64,000 nt of DNA from Clostridium_AT radicumherbarum. Lineage in GTDB: Bacteria > Bacillota > Clostridia > Clostridiales > Clostridiaceae. The stretch is from assembly GCF_045310525.1 (NCBI RefSeq), contig NZ_JBJHZY010000005.1, forward strand, positions 119,700 through 183,699. The letters are read 5' to 3'. A program made the position numbers and the translations under genes. How positions within the stretch are numbered: the first letter of the stretch is position 1; every line of letters begins with the position of its first letter. Shown one piece after another: positions 27,414 through 36,676 of this stretch. The notes beneath the pieces were generated by a model. The model made no database searches. It was given only the letters and a program-made list of their open reading frames with translations, and was not told where the DNA came from.

Positions 27414-27527
27414 AATATCTCCTTTCCGCTATCATAATAGTAGAAATAAAATCTTATTAAAAATAATTCCTAAGCTACTTATCTACTATTATTGATAACC
27501 TTTGCATTTTTTATTTGGTATACCTTT

Positions 27528-27555
27528 ATTATAGCTTGTTCAATTTATATGTCAA
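27528..27555 (-). promoter_or_regulatory. Sigma-A promoter of murP-mupG
   Basis: On the minus strand TTGACA, 16-base spacer and TATAAT: consensus at both boxes. The palindrome GGTATACC lies over the expected start of transcription (27517-27524) and may be a repressor contact. Confidence 0.75.
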
Positions 27556-27816
27556 TAATATTTCAAAAAATAGTTTATATAGATAAAATATTATTTCATC
27601 TCTCTTTTAACCCTGAACTTTAAAGCTATAGCAAAATTAAGTTAATATAAAATATAAAGTCCATTTATACTTTAGCTCTATGTATTTGTTTACACAATTA
27701 AAATTAAGCCATTTATTTAAGTATCTTGTAATAATAAGTTTATTAATAAAAATAAAATATATGACAAATATTCAACAATTATTTTGAAGATTTATTACAC
27801 ATTATTTTAAATAATA

Positions 27817-27844
27817 TTGAAATTTTATTTTAAAGTTATATAAT
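27817..27844 (+). promoter_or_regulatory. Sigma-A promoter of murQ-murR
   Basis: TTGAAA, 16-base spacer and TATAAT, about 20 bases upstream of the murQ ribosome site. The remaining intergenic DNA (27414-27867) between the two divergent promoters is AT-rich with no gene seen; it should hold the MurR operator, which I could not fix. Confidence 0.7.
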
Positions 27845-27867
27845 ATAGTTACAAAGGAGTGATTATA

Positions 27868-28776
27868 ATGAAAGTTGATTTAAATGTTCTTGATACAGAA
27901 AGAATTAATGAAAATAGTGTAAATATTGATATTATGGATACTAAAGATATTCTAAAGACAATTAATAATGAAGATAAACAAGTTGCTTATTCAGTAGAAA
28001 AGGTACTTCCATTTATTGAAAGGTTAGTTGATCTTGCTTATGAAAGAATGTTATTAGGAGGTCGAATTATATATATGGGAGCTGGCACTAGTGGTAGGCT
28101 TGGAGTCTTAGATGCCAGCGAATGTCCTCCAACCTTTGGAGTGGATCCTAGTCTAGTTCAAGGTTTAATCGCTGGTGGATTCAGTGCACTTTTAAAAGCT
28201 AAGGAGGGCGCTGAGGATTCACCTTCACTTGCCAAAGAGGACTTAATAAATATTAAACTAAATAAGAATGATGTAGTCATTGGACTAGCTGCCAGCGGTA
28301 GAACCCCTTACGTAATTGGTGGGCTTGATTATGCTCATGAAATTGGTGCATTAACTGGAACTATTTCATGTGTACATTCATCTGAAATTGGTAAACATGC
28401 TGATATATCAATTGAGGCTGTACCAGGGCCAGAAGTTATAACTGGCAGTACAAGAATGAAGGCTGGAACTGCACAAAAAATGATATTGAATATGATTTCT
28501 ACTTCTTTAATGGTAAAGTTAGGTAAAGTTTATCACAATTTAATGGTGGATGTTCAACCAACAAATGAGAAATTAGTGGCACGAGCTATAAATATTATAG
28601 CTAAAAGTTCAAATTGTACAACAGATGAGGCCGCTAAATATTTACTAGAAAGTGATAATAATGTTAAAGTTGCAATTTGCATGGTTTTAACTAAGAATAG
28701 CAAAGAAGTTTGCAGTGAAATTTTAGCTAAAGAAAATGGTAATATTTCAAAAGCTATTAGAAAAATAAAAGGTTAA
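27868..28776 (+). CDS. murQ: N-acetylmuramic acid 6-phosphate etherase
   Basis: Cleaves the lactyl ether of MurNAc-6-P to give GlcNAc-6-P and D-lactate. 302 residues: SIS domain (about 55-215) with GAGTSGRLGVLDASECPP, the MurQ signature including the catalytic Glu; a second conserved block ITGSTRMKAGTAQK; and a C-terminal helical UBA-like domain. Start set at ATG seven bases after AAGGAGT; an in-frame GTG within that ribosome site is unlikely. First gene of the plus-strand half of the MurNAc locus, followed by murR. Confidence 0.96.
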   Translation: MKVDLNVLDTERINENSVNIDIMDTKDILKTINNEDKQVAYSVEKVLPFIERLVDLAYERMLLGGRIIYMGAGTSGRLGVLDASECPPTFGVDPSLVQGLIAGGFSALLKAKEGAEDSPSLAKEDLINIKLNKNDVVIGLAASGRTPYVIGGLDYAHEIGALTGTISCVHSSEIGKHADISIEAVPGPEVITGSTRMKAGTAQKMILNMISTSLMVKLGKVYHNLMVDVQPTNEKLVARAINIIAKSSNCTTDEAAKYLLESDNNVKVAICMVLTKNSKEVCSEILAKENGNISKAIRKIKG

Positions 28777-28861
28777 TTCTTATGCAATTTATCAATAAAT
28801 TTGGTACAATTATTATAGGCATATTAATTTTGATCAATGAAACTTAAAGTGAGGTCATTTC

Positions 28862-29698
28862 ATGAGCTGTTTATATAAAATTAAATCCTGTGATAATTTC
28901 ACAAAAACTGAAGAAAAAATTTCACAATACATTTTAGAAAATGTAAATGGAATAGTGTATGATTCTGTTCAGGATATCGCTGCCAAAATAAATACATCCC
29001 CAGCTGCAATTATAAGATTTTCAAAAAAACTTGGATATAACGGATTTAGTGAATTAAAAATAGATCTTGCAAAGGATAACACCGAAGAAATTCCATTATT
29101 TTCCGAAAAAATTTGTCAAAACGACTCTTTAAAGACAATAGTAAAAAAGTCAAAGTCATCTGATACTTCTGTTGTAGATCAGACATACAAGCTTTTAAGA
29201 ATTGAAACCTTGAATGATGCAGTTCAGGCTATGAAAAATGCCAGACGTATTTATTTATACGGTTTAGGTAGTTCTGGAATTTGTTGTTATGATTTAGCAC
29301 AAAAGTTATCTCGTGTTGGTTTTGATGTAGTGTTTTTTAACGACTTCCATATGCAATTAGCAGCAACAACTTATATCTCTAAAGAGGATGTTGCTCTTGC
29401 GGTTAGCTACAGCGGAAACACAAAAGAAATAAATATTGCAATGGAACAGGCAAAAAATCAAGGTGCAACAACAATTTCAATAACACAGTTTATAAAAAGT
29501 CCACTATTGAAATTTTCAAATTTAGTATTATATGTACCGTCTCAAGAAAAGGATCTCAGACTTGCCGCTGTTTCATCAAGAAATTCGTCTTTAATTTTAA
29601 CAGATTTATTATATTTAGGTATAATTTCAGATAAATTAGATGAACACAAGAAAAATATAATGACTTCACGACAATTGGTAAACAAATTGAGATTCTAA
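28862..29698 (+). CDS. murR: RpiR/MurR-family transcriptional regulator
   Basis: 278 residues: N-terminal HTH_6 domain (about 1-75; DIAAKINTSPAAIIRFSKKLGY) and C-terminal SIS domain (about 120-250; LYGLGSSGICCYDL, VAVSYSGNTKEI) that binds a phosphosugar. In E. coli MurR is a repressor relieved by MurNAc-6-P; the same logic is inferred here because the gene lies 85 bases after murQ and beside the divergent murP-mupG promoter. GTGAGGT acts as ribosome site. Confidence 0.88.
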   Translation: MSCLYKIKSCDNFTKTEEKISQYILENVNGIVYDSVQDIAAKINTSPAAIIRFSKKLGYNGFSELKIDLAKDNTEEIPLFSEKICQNDSLKTIVKKSKSSDTSVVDQTYKLLRIETLNDAVQAMKNARRIYLYGLGSSGICCYDLAQKLSRVGFDVVFFNDFHMQLAATTYISKEDVALAVSYSGNTKEINIAMEQAKNQGATTISITQFIKSPLLKFSNLVLYVPSQEKDLRLAAVSSRNSSLILTDLLYLGIISDKLDEHKKNIMTSRQLVNKLRF

Positions 29699-29730
29699 TT
29701 AACACAAAAGTTAAATACTCAAATAGGAAA

Positions 29731-29767
29731 AAAGCAGCCACCAGTGAATTGGAGGCTGCTTTTTTTA
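29731..29767. terminator. Bidirectional terminator between murR and the Ig-repeat gene
   Basis: Stem AAAGCAGCC(a)CCA / TGG(a)GGCTGCTTT flanked by A-rich sequence on one side and seven T residues on the other; usable from both strands. Confidence 0.85.
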
Positions 29768-29805
29768 TTTTATATGCTATTGCCTTTAATAAATCTCTAA
29801 TTTAA

Positions 29806-32800
29806 TTACTTGAGACTTATTTGTATTGGTTCAGATGTATAACCACCAAAGTTAATAGTTAATTTATACGTACCTTTTTCTAAATTCTTAGTGCTTAAAT
29901 TAAATATATATTGATTAGCTGTTGAATCATATCTAAATGCATTTCCAGTAGTTGCAGCACTTGTAGAAACGACCTCTTCATCAGTCCCTGCAACACTATC
30001 GGTCATTCTTGCAATTGATAATGTAGCTGCTGCAGTTGAAACATAGTTTCCAGTAGCATCCTTCAATTGGAATTTCACCGGTACTGTACTACCTAGCTTA
30101 AATAAACTAGTACCATTTGGATTAATTGGCTGAAGTATTCCACCAAACGCATATTTAACTGTATAGGATATAGTCTTTTCTATAGTATTGCCTGCATTAT
30201 CTCTAGCTATAATTAATTGAGTTCTGAGGCCTACTTTACTTGTATCAATTGTTCCGCTGGATGGTGTAGCTAATCCTGATAACTCATCAGAAGAAGTCCA
30301 TGCTACAACCTGATTAAGTGTGTAGGTACCACCATCTTCAACATTTATAGTAGGTGCTGTCTTGTCTATGTTTATTCCTGATACAGTATATGATGCACTG
30401 TTTCCAGCCTTATCAGTTGCTGTTCCTGTTACTGACTTGTTTCTACCTTCAGTTGATATTGTCTGATCAGGTGTTACACTTGCAATTCCTGATAAAGCAT
30501 CGCTAGCGGTAAAATGAACTTTTACGTCACTATTGTACCAATTTGCAGTATTTGGACTAGTAGTTGGTGCACCAGTAATAACTGGAGGTGTATCATCAAC
30601 TGTATAAGTTACACTAGCTGTTCCAACGTTTCCAGCTTCATCAGTAGCAGTAACTGTTATTGTATGGATTCCTTCTGTCTTATCTAAAGAATCAGCTTTT
30701 ATGACCAATCCAGAATCTGAATTATCAGTTGTTGTGTATTTTAAATCAGGCAACTCATTTGACTTATAGGACATTCCATTTACTGGATTACTTATTGTAA
30801 CAGTTGGATTAGTATCATCTATGAAATATTGGATTTCCTTTTCGCTGCTATTTCCAGCTGCATCTGTTGCTGTAATAGTGTAATTATGAAGCCCTGCTTC
30901 TCTTGAAAGTTCAGGAGTATTATAATTAGGATTTGAATCCAAATTGTCAGTAACAGTTAAACCAAGTTCCGGTAGGTCTGTTGATTTATAGTATTTATGA
31001 GCAAAGGAATTTGCAATAATAACTGGAGGTGTATTATCTACTGTGTAAGTTACAGTTTTTTTAGTTTCATTACCTGCAGCATCCTTAGCTATTACACTTA
31101 ATGTCCAATTTCCCTCTGAAGTTTGCAATTGGTCTGCTACTTGACTTACAACTCCAATATTATCTGTTGCAGTATAATAGCTTTTTCCATCAAGAAGCTC
31201 AATTAAACTCTTTGTAGTTAAGAAACTTCCATCTTTAATATTAAAGTTGACTTCAGGTGCGGTGTCATCGATAGTGTAAGTAATATCTTTTGTTTCCTCA
31301 TTTCCTGCCAGGTCTTTAGCTGATACTGATACCGTATGTGTTCCTTCTGTTAAATTTAAAGACACTACAGTAACACTACTTAAATCTAAATGAGCATCTG
31401 TTGCAGTAAAGAAGCTATCCTTAATGTCTTTTAATGCACTTGATTTATAGAACCCTCCATTTACAAGCTCTTTATTAAATGTAATTACAGGTTTAGTATT
31501 GTCTACAGTATAGCTGCTAGCCTTTATAGTAATATTACCTGCTTTGTCTACAGCAGTTACAGTGGCTGAATGTGTACCATCTGTGCTCTTTTCCAAAGAA
31601 GAAGCCTCAACTTTAAGTAGATTGATATCATATGCTGTGTAGTAATCTCCCAGTGTATCTAAGGCTGCTTTATTGTAAAACTTATCAGAGTCCAGTTTGA
31701 TAGTTACAGTTGGAGCAGTATCATCCACTGTATAGGAAGCAGATGCACTATTTGAGTTTCCTGCTAAATCTGACGCACTCACTGTGACACTGTGATTATC
31801 TTCTTCTAAATTAAGAGCAGGTGCATTCACAGAATTTTCGTCAAGATGTGCATCCTTAATATTAAAATATGGATTAAAACCCTTAAATGTAGAATTATAG
31901 AATCCATTATCATCAAAATTAAAGGATATAGATGGTGCAGTATTATCAATTGTATAATTAATATTCTTGGTTGTAGAATTACCAGCCTTATCTGTAGCGG
32001 TAATTGTAGCTGTATAATCCCCTTCTGTATAAGTTAAATCTGATGCAGATACTTGGCTAGGGTCAAGATTAGCATCTTGAACAGTATAGTATTTTCCTCC
32101 ACCATTCTGAATTATACCTTTCAGAGTGTCTGCATTATAAATTCCTCCATCAACTATAGCAGTTGATATTGTTGGAGCAGTTTTATCAACTGTATATATA
32201 GCACTTGCACTGCCTATATTACCTGCGGCATCAGTTGATGTTACGGTAACTGTATGCGTACCTTCAGTAGTATCCCATCCAGTAATTTCCTCAGTGTGTT
32301 TATTTGCTTCATCAACACTATATATAGGTGAATTTGGTAATGTTGTTGCATTGTAGTAACCATTGTTTATTGGAGCTGAAATAGTTACTACTGGCGCTGT
32401 CGTATCTCCTGCTTGGACATTTACAGTAAAAATATCTACTATATTATTAACAATTTGAGCCTTACCACTATTGGGATTTGCATTAGTAATTATTACAGTA
32501 ATTGGAATAACTACATTTCCAACAGGTACATCATTGTCCACAGTTACAGTGGCAGCCACAGTTTGCGTGGTATCAGTATTAGTATTAAATGTTAAAGCAG
32601 ATGAAGGTACAGATGACGTAGGAGTACCTGATTTGGTAATGTGGTAGTTTGTATTCACCGTTACTGTTGATGATAAATTATAACCACTTGGGATTGACAC
32701 TTTGATAGAAAAATTCACAGTTGCTCCTTGAGCAGCCTTAACAACATTACCACTCTGTTCAGAAGCAGCAAGTTCAATATTTGGTGGTGGTGGATTATCA

Positions 32801-32880
32801 TTAGCAGCAAAGGTAGGTGTATATAAACTTGCGGTCATTGCCAAGGCTGTAAAAATTGAAATAAGTTTTTTCTTGTTCAT
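29806..32880 (-). CDS. Secreted multi-repeat Ig-like surface protein with C-terminal PxKF domain
   Basis: 1024 residues. Signal peptide 1-25 (cleavage after TFAA); a beta domain (about 35-155); about ten tandem Ig-like units of roughly 75 residues from about 160 to 905, each closing with a VTATDxAGNxxxxxxxYTVD-type strand and opening with TAPxVxI; and a final PxKF domain (about 910-1024, KLGSTVPVKFQLKD). No LPXTG or CWB2 anchor, so attachment mode is unknown; PxKF domains occur in secreted and surface proteins. The leader carries a c-di-GMP-II riboswitch followed by a hairpin that can cover the AAGAGGAG ribosome site. A c-di-GMP-controlled adhesin or matrix protein is the likely role. Confidence 0.85.
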   Translation of the reverse strand: MNKKKLISIFTALAMTASLYTPTFAANDNPPPPNIELAASEQSGNVVKAAQGATVNFSIKVSIPSGYNLSSTVTVNTNYHITKSGTPTSSVPSSALTFNTNTDTTQTVAATVTVDNDVPVGNVVIPITVIITNANPNSGKAQIVNNIVDIFTVNVQAGDTTAPVVTISAPINNGYYNATTLPNSPIYSVDEANKHTEEITGWDTTEGTHTVTVTSTDAAGNIGSASAIYTVDKTAPTISTAIVDGGIYNADTLKGIIQNGGGKYYTVQDANLDPSQVSASDLTYTEGDYTATITATDKAGNSTTKNINYTIDNTAPSISFNFDDNGFYNSTFKGFNPYFNIKDAHLDENSVNAPALNLEEDNHSVTVSASDLAGNSNSASASYTVDDTAPTVTIKLDSDKFYNKAALDTLGDYYTAYDINLLKVEASSLEKSTDGTHSATVTAVDKAGNITIKASSYTVDNTKPVITFNKELVNGGFYKSSALKDIKDSFFTATDAHLDLSSVTVVSLNLTEGTHTVSVSAKDLAGNEETKDITYTIDDTAPEVNFNIKDGSFLTTKSLIELLDGKSYYTATDNIGVVSQVADQLQTSEGNWTLSVIAKDAAGNETKKTVTYTVDNTPPVIIANSFAHKYYKSTDLPELGLTVTDNLDSNPNYNTPELSREAGLHNYTITATDAAGNSSEKEIQYFIDDTNPTVTISNPVNGMSYKSNELPDLKYTTTDNSDSGLVIKADSLDKTEGIHTITVTATDEAGNVGTASVTYTVDDTPPVITGAPTTSPNTANWYNSDVKVHFTASDALSGIASVTPDQTISTEGRNKSVTGTATDKAGNSASYTVSGINIDKTAPTINVEDGGTYTLNQVVAWTSSDELSGLATPSSGTIDTSKVGLRTQLIIARDNAGNTIEKTISYTVKYAFGGILQPINPNGTSLFKLGSTVPVKFQLKDATGNYVSTAAATLSIARMTDSVAGTDEEVVSTSAATTGNAFRYDSTANQYIFNLSTKNLEKGTYKLTINFGGYTSEPIQISLK

Positions 32881-32890
32881 AAAATTTTCT

Positions 32891-32920
32891 CCTCTTAAAA
32901 TAATTTTGTTTTTTAAGAGG
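32891..32920 (-). promoter_or_regulatory. Ribosome-site-sequestering hairpin of the c-di-GMP-II leader
   Basis: On the minus strand CCTCTTAAAA pairs perfectly with TTTTAAGAGG; the 3' arm contains part of the AAGAGGAG ribosome site of the surface-protein gene. The 5' arm shares CCT with the 3' strand of the aptamer P1 stem, so ligand-stabilised P1 would weaken this hairpin. That predicts translation on with c-di-GMP. Confidence 0.6.
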
Positions 32921-32990
32921 GGAGGTTACACTATTAGCTCCATGAGGCCCAAGTGTCCAGATACAGACCGCACTTCTCAGCTCCCCTAAT
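32915..32990 (-). promoter_or_regulatory. c-di-GMP-II riboswitch aptamer
   Basis: Minus-strand sequence contains GGACACTTGGG, a short stem loop, then GCTAATAGTGTAACCTCCCC. This parallels the class II c-di-GMP aptamer blocks (GGGCACUUGA ... GUUAGUAGUGCAACCG), including the CACTT/AGTG pairing and the CTAATAGTGTAACC junction. P1 is formed by AGGGGAG with CTCCCCT. The position, immediately before an adhesin-like gene, is typical of this class in clostridia. Confidence 0.85.
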
Positions 32991-33353
32991 TTAAGAAACT
33001 TCCTACACGAGCATTAGTTTCTTATCAGCAGTATTAGAGATAAAAGTCTAATATTATGCAAAATCACCTCCATCTTTGTAATATCATAGCTTGTATTTAC
33101 ATTCAGCTTGCTAAGCTATACAATATTAGAATCTCAAGATAAATTTATAATAATTTTCTACAAAGAAAGCAAACCTTTATCTAATTTGTTGATTTCTAAT
33201 CTATAGTAGAGGCTCTAACTAGCCAAATAATATAAGTCAAGCTGTTTTAAATACAATTATACTGAATATTCCATTAATTCTCAATAATTGTAATAATATA
33301 AATTTCAACAATATATTTCAAATACGGACATCTAATTGTAAATATAGTTTAAA
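32991..33353. other. Upstream region of the riboswitch leader
   Basis: AT-rich region with no gene seen. It holds an 8-bp inverted repeat AAGAAACT / AGTTTCTT (32993-33000 and 33016-33023) directly upstream of the aptamer on the minus strand, and must contain the promoter of the Ig-repeat gene, which could not be fixed. Confidence 0.4.
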
Positions 33354-33404
33354 AACCTCATCTATTAGTAGTAAGACTCTCCATAACTACTAATAAATGA
33401 GGTT
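33354..33404 (-). terminator. Terminator of the CWB2 wall-protein gene
   Basis: Stem AACCTCAT plus TATTAGTAGT / ACTACTAATA plus ATGAGGTT with one bulged base, followed by TTTTTAAAC on the minus strand. Confidence 0.8.
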
Positions 33405-33487
33405 CCCCGTTTTATTTTTGAATTTTTGTATACCTTTTACGTGTTCCTACATTCACTTTATTTTCAAGTTTAAACTTAAATATTATT

Positions 33488-36400
33488 TTATTGTAGACAT
33501 TGTATTAATGAATCTACAGCGGTGTTTGAAATCCCTCCACCAGTCCTTATTATAATATTACCATATCTTTTACCAATTACTGCTTTTTGACTCGTATCTA
33601 AATCATTGTCTGACAGTACTACTGGAGAAGTATTAATTGCTGCAATTGATCCTGCTGATAAAGCATCTATAAGCTCATATCCCTTTGCTATATAAGTCTT
33701 ATCTATAACGCTTCCATAAAACTTATCTATAACTAATGAGTTTGTTTCAAATCTATTTTTTCCACCTAGTCTGTTATTTCTTATATCTCCGGAAACAATT
33801 ACATCAATACTATTAAGTACATTATTAGATACTACTCCAGTGCCACCTATAATGTATGCATTCTCTATATTCTTTGAACTTAGCCAGCTATAAGTAGCTG
33901 TTGAAATATTGTCTTTTTCCACCAATATTATAGGCATATTATCTCTACCTGCAGCAGGTGCAATGGATAAAGCATCAGCTTCACCATAGCCATTGCTTAT
34001 AACTATTTTGCTTACATTATAACAATTCTTGTCTATATATTTTGCAACCTCTAAAGATGTACTATATCTATCACTTCCACTGATTCTTTCAACAGTTAAT
34101 CCTAAAGCTTGAATCTCAAATTTTACATTATCACTAACTACACCAGTTCCCCCTACTATAATAGCTTTCTTAGCTTTTAATCTCTTTATCTCATTTATAG
34201 TTGAATCCGTAAGAGAGTTTGTTTCTGTCAGTAGCAGTGGAGCATTCTTGTATTTAGCTAGTGGTGTAGCCCCTAATCCATCTGCCATAGCTCCTCCATT
34301 TACAATTATTATAGTATCTGTAGTACTAAATTGACTTTGACTTAACTTGACAGCTGTATCATATCTGCTGCTTCCTATTAATGATAAAACTTCTATATTT
34401 CTATCAACTACGTTAACAATGCAGTTAGCAATGTATCCACCTTCAATAGTCTTAACAGTTATTGTAGCTGCGCCTTTTCCTATGGCTGATACTTTTCCTG
34501 TATTATCAACTATAGCTACAGATGTATTGCTGCTTGACCAAGTCACATCTTTATTTAGTACATCTGTGGGATTTACTGTTTCTTCAAGGCTTGTTGATTC
34601 ACCTATTTTTAAGTTTACGGTAGTTTTATTTAAATTTACCCCCGTTACTGGCTTAGCTGTCCATTTTGCATACAATGTTACATTTGTTGTTACTTTATCA
34701 GTTCCAAAGTTCCATGCATTTAAGCATTCAGCCTCTTTATACCAGCCAGCGAAGGTATATCCTGATTTTGTTGGTTCTATTGGTGCTGTTATTAAAGTAT
34801 CATTATCTGCTTGTACACTTCCTACAGCACTTCCACCTTCACTGTCAAATGTTACAGTATAATTTATTGCAGGCTGTTCTATTATCTGGTCAGCTGTCCA
34901 TTTTGCATACAATGTAATATCTGTTGTTACTTTATCTGTTCCAAAGTTCCAAGCATTTACGTATTCAGCCTCTTTATACCAACCAGCAAAGGTATATCCT
35001 GCTTTTGTAGGTTCTGTTGGCGCTGTTATTAAAGTATCGTTTTCTGCTTGTACACTTCCTACAAAACTTCCACCTTCACTGTCAAATGTTACAGTATAAT
35101 TTGATGTAGGCTGTTCTATTACCTGGTCAGCTGTCCATTTTGCAAACAATGTAATATCTGCTGTTACTTTATCTGTTCCAAAGTTCCAAGCATTTACGTA
35201 TTCAGCCTCTTTATACCAACCAGCGAAGGTATATCCTGCTTTTGTAGGTTCTATTGGTGCTGTTATTAAAGTATCATTATCTGCTTGTACACTTCCTACA
35301 ACACTTCCACCTTCACTGTTAAATGATACAGTATAATTTGCTGTAGGCAGTTCTACGAATGTTATGGAGTTACTACCTGCATATACCTGAGCATAAGAAC
35401 CTTCAAACCCCTTTATCTTAAAATTTGAATTAACGCTGTCGAATGTTAAAAATCCAATACTAGTAACGCTTTTCGGAATTGTTATTTCAGTTAAAGAAGT
35501 ACAATAATAAAATGCGTAATCTCCAATACTTGTAACACTATCTGGAATTACTATATTTGTAAATGCATAATTATGAGCAAAAGCATTAAAATCTATGATC
35601 TTAACAGTGTTTGGAATTGTTACGTTTTGGAGGACTTTACACATTTCGAAAGCGCGATATCCAATTCTCACCACGCCCTTTGGAATTGTTATATTTGTAA
35701 GAGCTGTACAATTTTCAAATGCACTGTTTCCAATATTCGTTAGACTACTTGGAAGAGTAACACCTGTAAGAGAGAAGTTATTGTAAAATATAGAATCTCC
35801 GGTATTTGTAAGATTATTTGGTAGTCTTACATTTGATAAAAGTTGATCATTATAAAACAAATAGTTTCCTACACTTATTACACTATCAGGCATTTCAGCA
35901 GTTTTAAGATTCTTACAGTCCTTAAAGGCGCCTTCTCCAATGTAGGTTACACTATTTGGAATTGTTATATTAGTAAGAGAAAAGTTCTCTAAAAAAGCAT
36001 AACTTCCAATACTTTTAACACTATTTGGAATAGTAATTCCAGTTAATGCTTTTAAGTCTTGAAAGGTAGAATTCCCTATACTACTAAGGTTAGCTGGAAG
36101 TTTTATATTGGTAATGGAAGTACAATATGCAAATGCACTATCTCCTATGCTTGTTACACTATCCGGTATTGATATGTTTACAAGAGAGGAGCAATAATAA
36201 AATGCAAAACCGCCTATACTTGTAACAGTATTTGGAATTGTTACACTGGTTAATGACTGGTATCTAATATCATTATTTCCATTAAAAGCATTATTCCCAA
36301 TACTCGTAACAGCATGTCCATCTATGGAACTAGGAATTGTAATATTTGTATCGCTACCATTATAACCTGTTATAGAATATGTTACTCCATCATCAGACTG

Positions 36401-36523
36401 CCAAGTAAAGCCATTTGCATCTGTGCCTGTGGTAGCTGCCAAAACAGGCATGAAATTAAAGCTTACAATTAAAATTGTTAAAACTAACATTAATGATAAC
36501 ATCTTCATTTTTCTATTATTCAT
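33488..36523 (-). CDS. Cell-wall protein: BspA-type LRR, three InlB B-repeats, Big_2, three CWB2 anchors
   Basis: 1011 residues. Signal peptide 1-30; BspA-like leucine-rich repeats of 23 residues (about 60-395; SVTSIGDYAFYYCTSLTEI type); three near-identical InlB B-repeat/Flg_new units at about 397-464, 476-543 and 554-621 (GYTFAGWYKEAE, WNFGTDKVT); a Big_2 Ig domain (about 627-706; VTWSSSNTSVAIVD, GKVSAIGKGAATI); and three PF04122 cell-wall-binding repeats (about 714-1011; GSSRYDTAVKLSQ, AIIVGGTGVVS). CWB2 triplets bind an anionic wall polymer in Clostridioides difficile Cwp proteins. Surface adhesin role is inferred. No riboswitch was recognised in its leader. Confidence 0.92.
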   Translation of the reverse strand: MNNRKMKMLSLMLVLTILIVSFNFMPVLAATTGTDANGFTWQSDDGVTYSITGYNGSDTNITIPSSIDGHAVTSIGNNAFNGNNDIRYQSLTSVTIPNTVTSIGGFAFYYCSSLVNISIPDSVTSIGDSAFAYCTSITNIKLPANLSSIGNSTFQDLKALTGITIPNSVKSIGSYAFLENFSLTNITIPNSVTYIGEGAFKDCKNLKTAEMPDSVISVGNYLFYNDQLLSNVRLPNNLTNTGDSIFYNNFSLTGVTLPSSLTNIGNSAFENCTALTNITIPKGVVRIGYRAFEMCKVLQNVTIPNTVKIIDFNAFAHNYAFTNIVIPDSVTSIGDYAFYYCTSLTEITIPKSVTSIGFLTFDSVNSNFKIKGFEGSYAQVYAGSNSITFVELPTANYTVSFNSEGGSVVGSVQADNDTLITAPIEPTKAGYTFAGWYKEAEYVNAWNFGTDKVTADITLFAKWTADQVIEQPTSNYTVTFDSEGGSFVGSVQAENDTLITAPTEPTKAGYTFAGWYKEAEYVNAWNFGTDKVTTDITLYAKWTADQIIEQPAINYTVTFDSEGGSAVGSVQADNDTLITAPIEPTKSGYTFAGWYKEAECLNAWNFGTDKVTTNVTLYAKWTAKPVTGVNLNKTTVNLKIGESTSLEETVNPTDVLNKDVTWSSSNTSVAIVDNTGKVSAIGKGAATITVKTIEGGYIANCIVNVVDRNIEVLSLIGSSRYDTAVKLSQSQFSTTDTIIIVNGGAMADGLGATPLAKYKNAPLLLTETNSLTDSTINEIKRLKAKKAIIVGGTGVVSDNVKFEIQALGLTVERISGSDRYSTSLEVAKYIDKNCYNVSKIVISNGYGEADALSIAPAAGRDNMPIILVEKDNISTATYSWLSSKNIENAYIIGGTGVVSNNVLNSIDVIVSGDIRNNRLGGKNRFETNSLVIDKFYGSVIDKTYIAKGYELIDALSAGSIAAINTSPVVLSDNDLDTSQKAVIGKRYGNIIIRTGGGISNTAVDSLIQCLQ
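34659..35335 (-). repeat. Tandem 234-bp coding repeats (three InlB B-repeat units)
   Basis: Three units of 78 codons are almost identical at the DNA level (for example the segment around TTCCAAAGTTCCA recurs at each period), differing at scattered positions. Such repeats can expand or contract by recombination and may cause surface variation. Confidence 0.8.
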
Positions 36524-36619
36524 AACTATTCTCCTATTAAATAAGAATTTTTTTATTAATAGATAAAATTACTACTATTATCGTATTTCTCACTTTTTCC
36601 TTTAATTTCTTTTTTGCTA

Positions 36620-36641
36620 TTGATAAACAAAGGTTTATCAA
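36620..36641. repeat. Inverted repeat in the wall-protein leader
   Basis: TTGATAAAC and GTTTATCAA are separated by four bases. No T-run on either side, so a protein-binding site is more likely than a terminator. It lies ten bases from the rlmH-end-like sequence. Confidence 0.5.
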
Positions 36642-36651
36642 AAAATCTCCC

Positions 36652-36676
36652 CTACTTATGATATGGTTCACCGTAA
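36652..36676 (-). repeat. Second copy of the rlmH 3' end (att-like site)
   Basis: On the minus strand the segment reads TTACGGTGAACC then ATATCATAAGTAG, encoding the RlmH terminal residues YGEPYHK and a stop. It matches the true rlmH end in 21 of 25 positions, and the differences are synonymous transitions. Homology stops abruptly on both sides. It includes TATCATAA, the core of the staphylococcal SCC attachment site. Confidence 0.65.

Noticed and set aside
28862..29698. GlcNAc/other phosphosugar RpiR regulator unrelated to MurNAc
   Set aside because: Adjacent to murQ and divergent from murP-mupG, making the MurR assignment the simplest.
34347..35032. Open frames on the plus strand across the InlB repeats
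   Set aside because: Repeated low-complexity shadow of the wall-protein gene; no start signals or family match.
34659..35335. CRISPR-like regular spacing
   Set aside because: The repeats are 234-bp in-frame coding units of InlB type, not short repeats with unique spacers; no cas genes.
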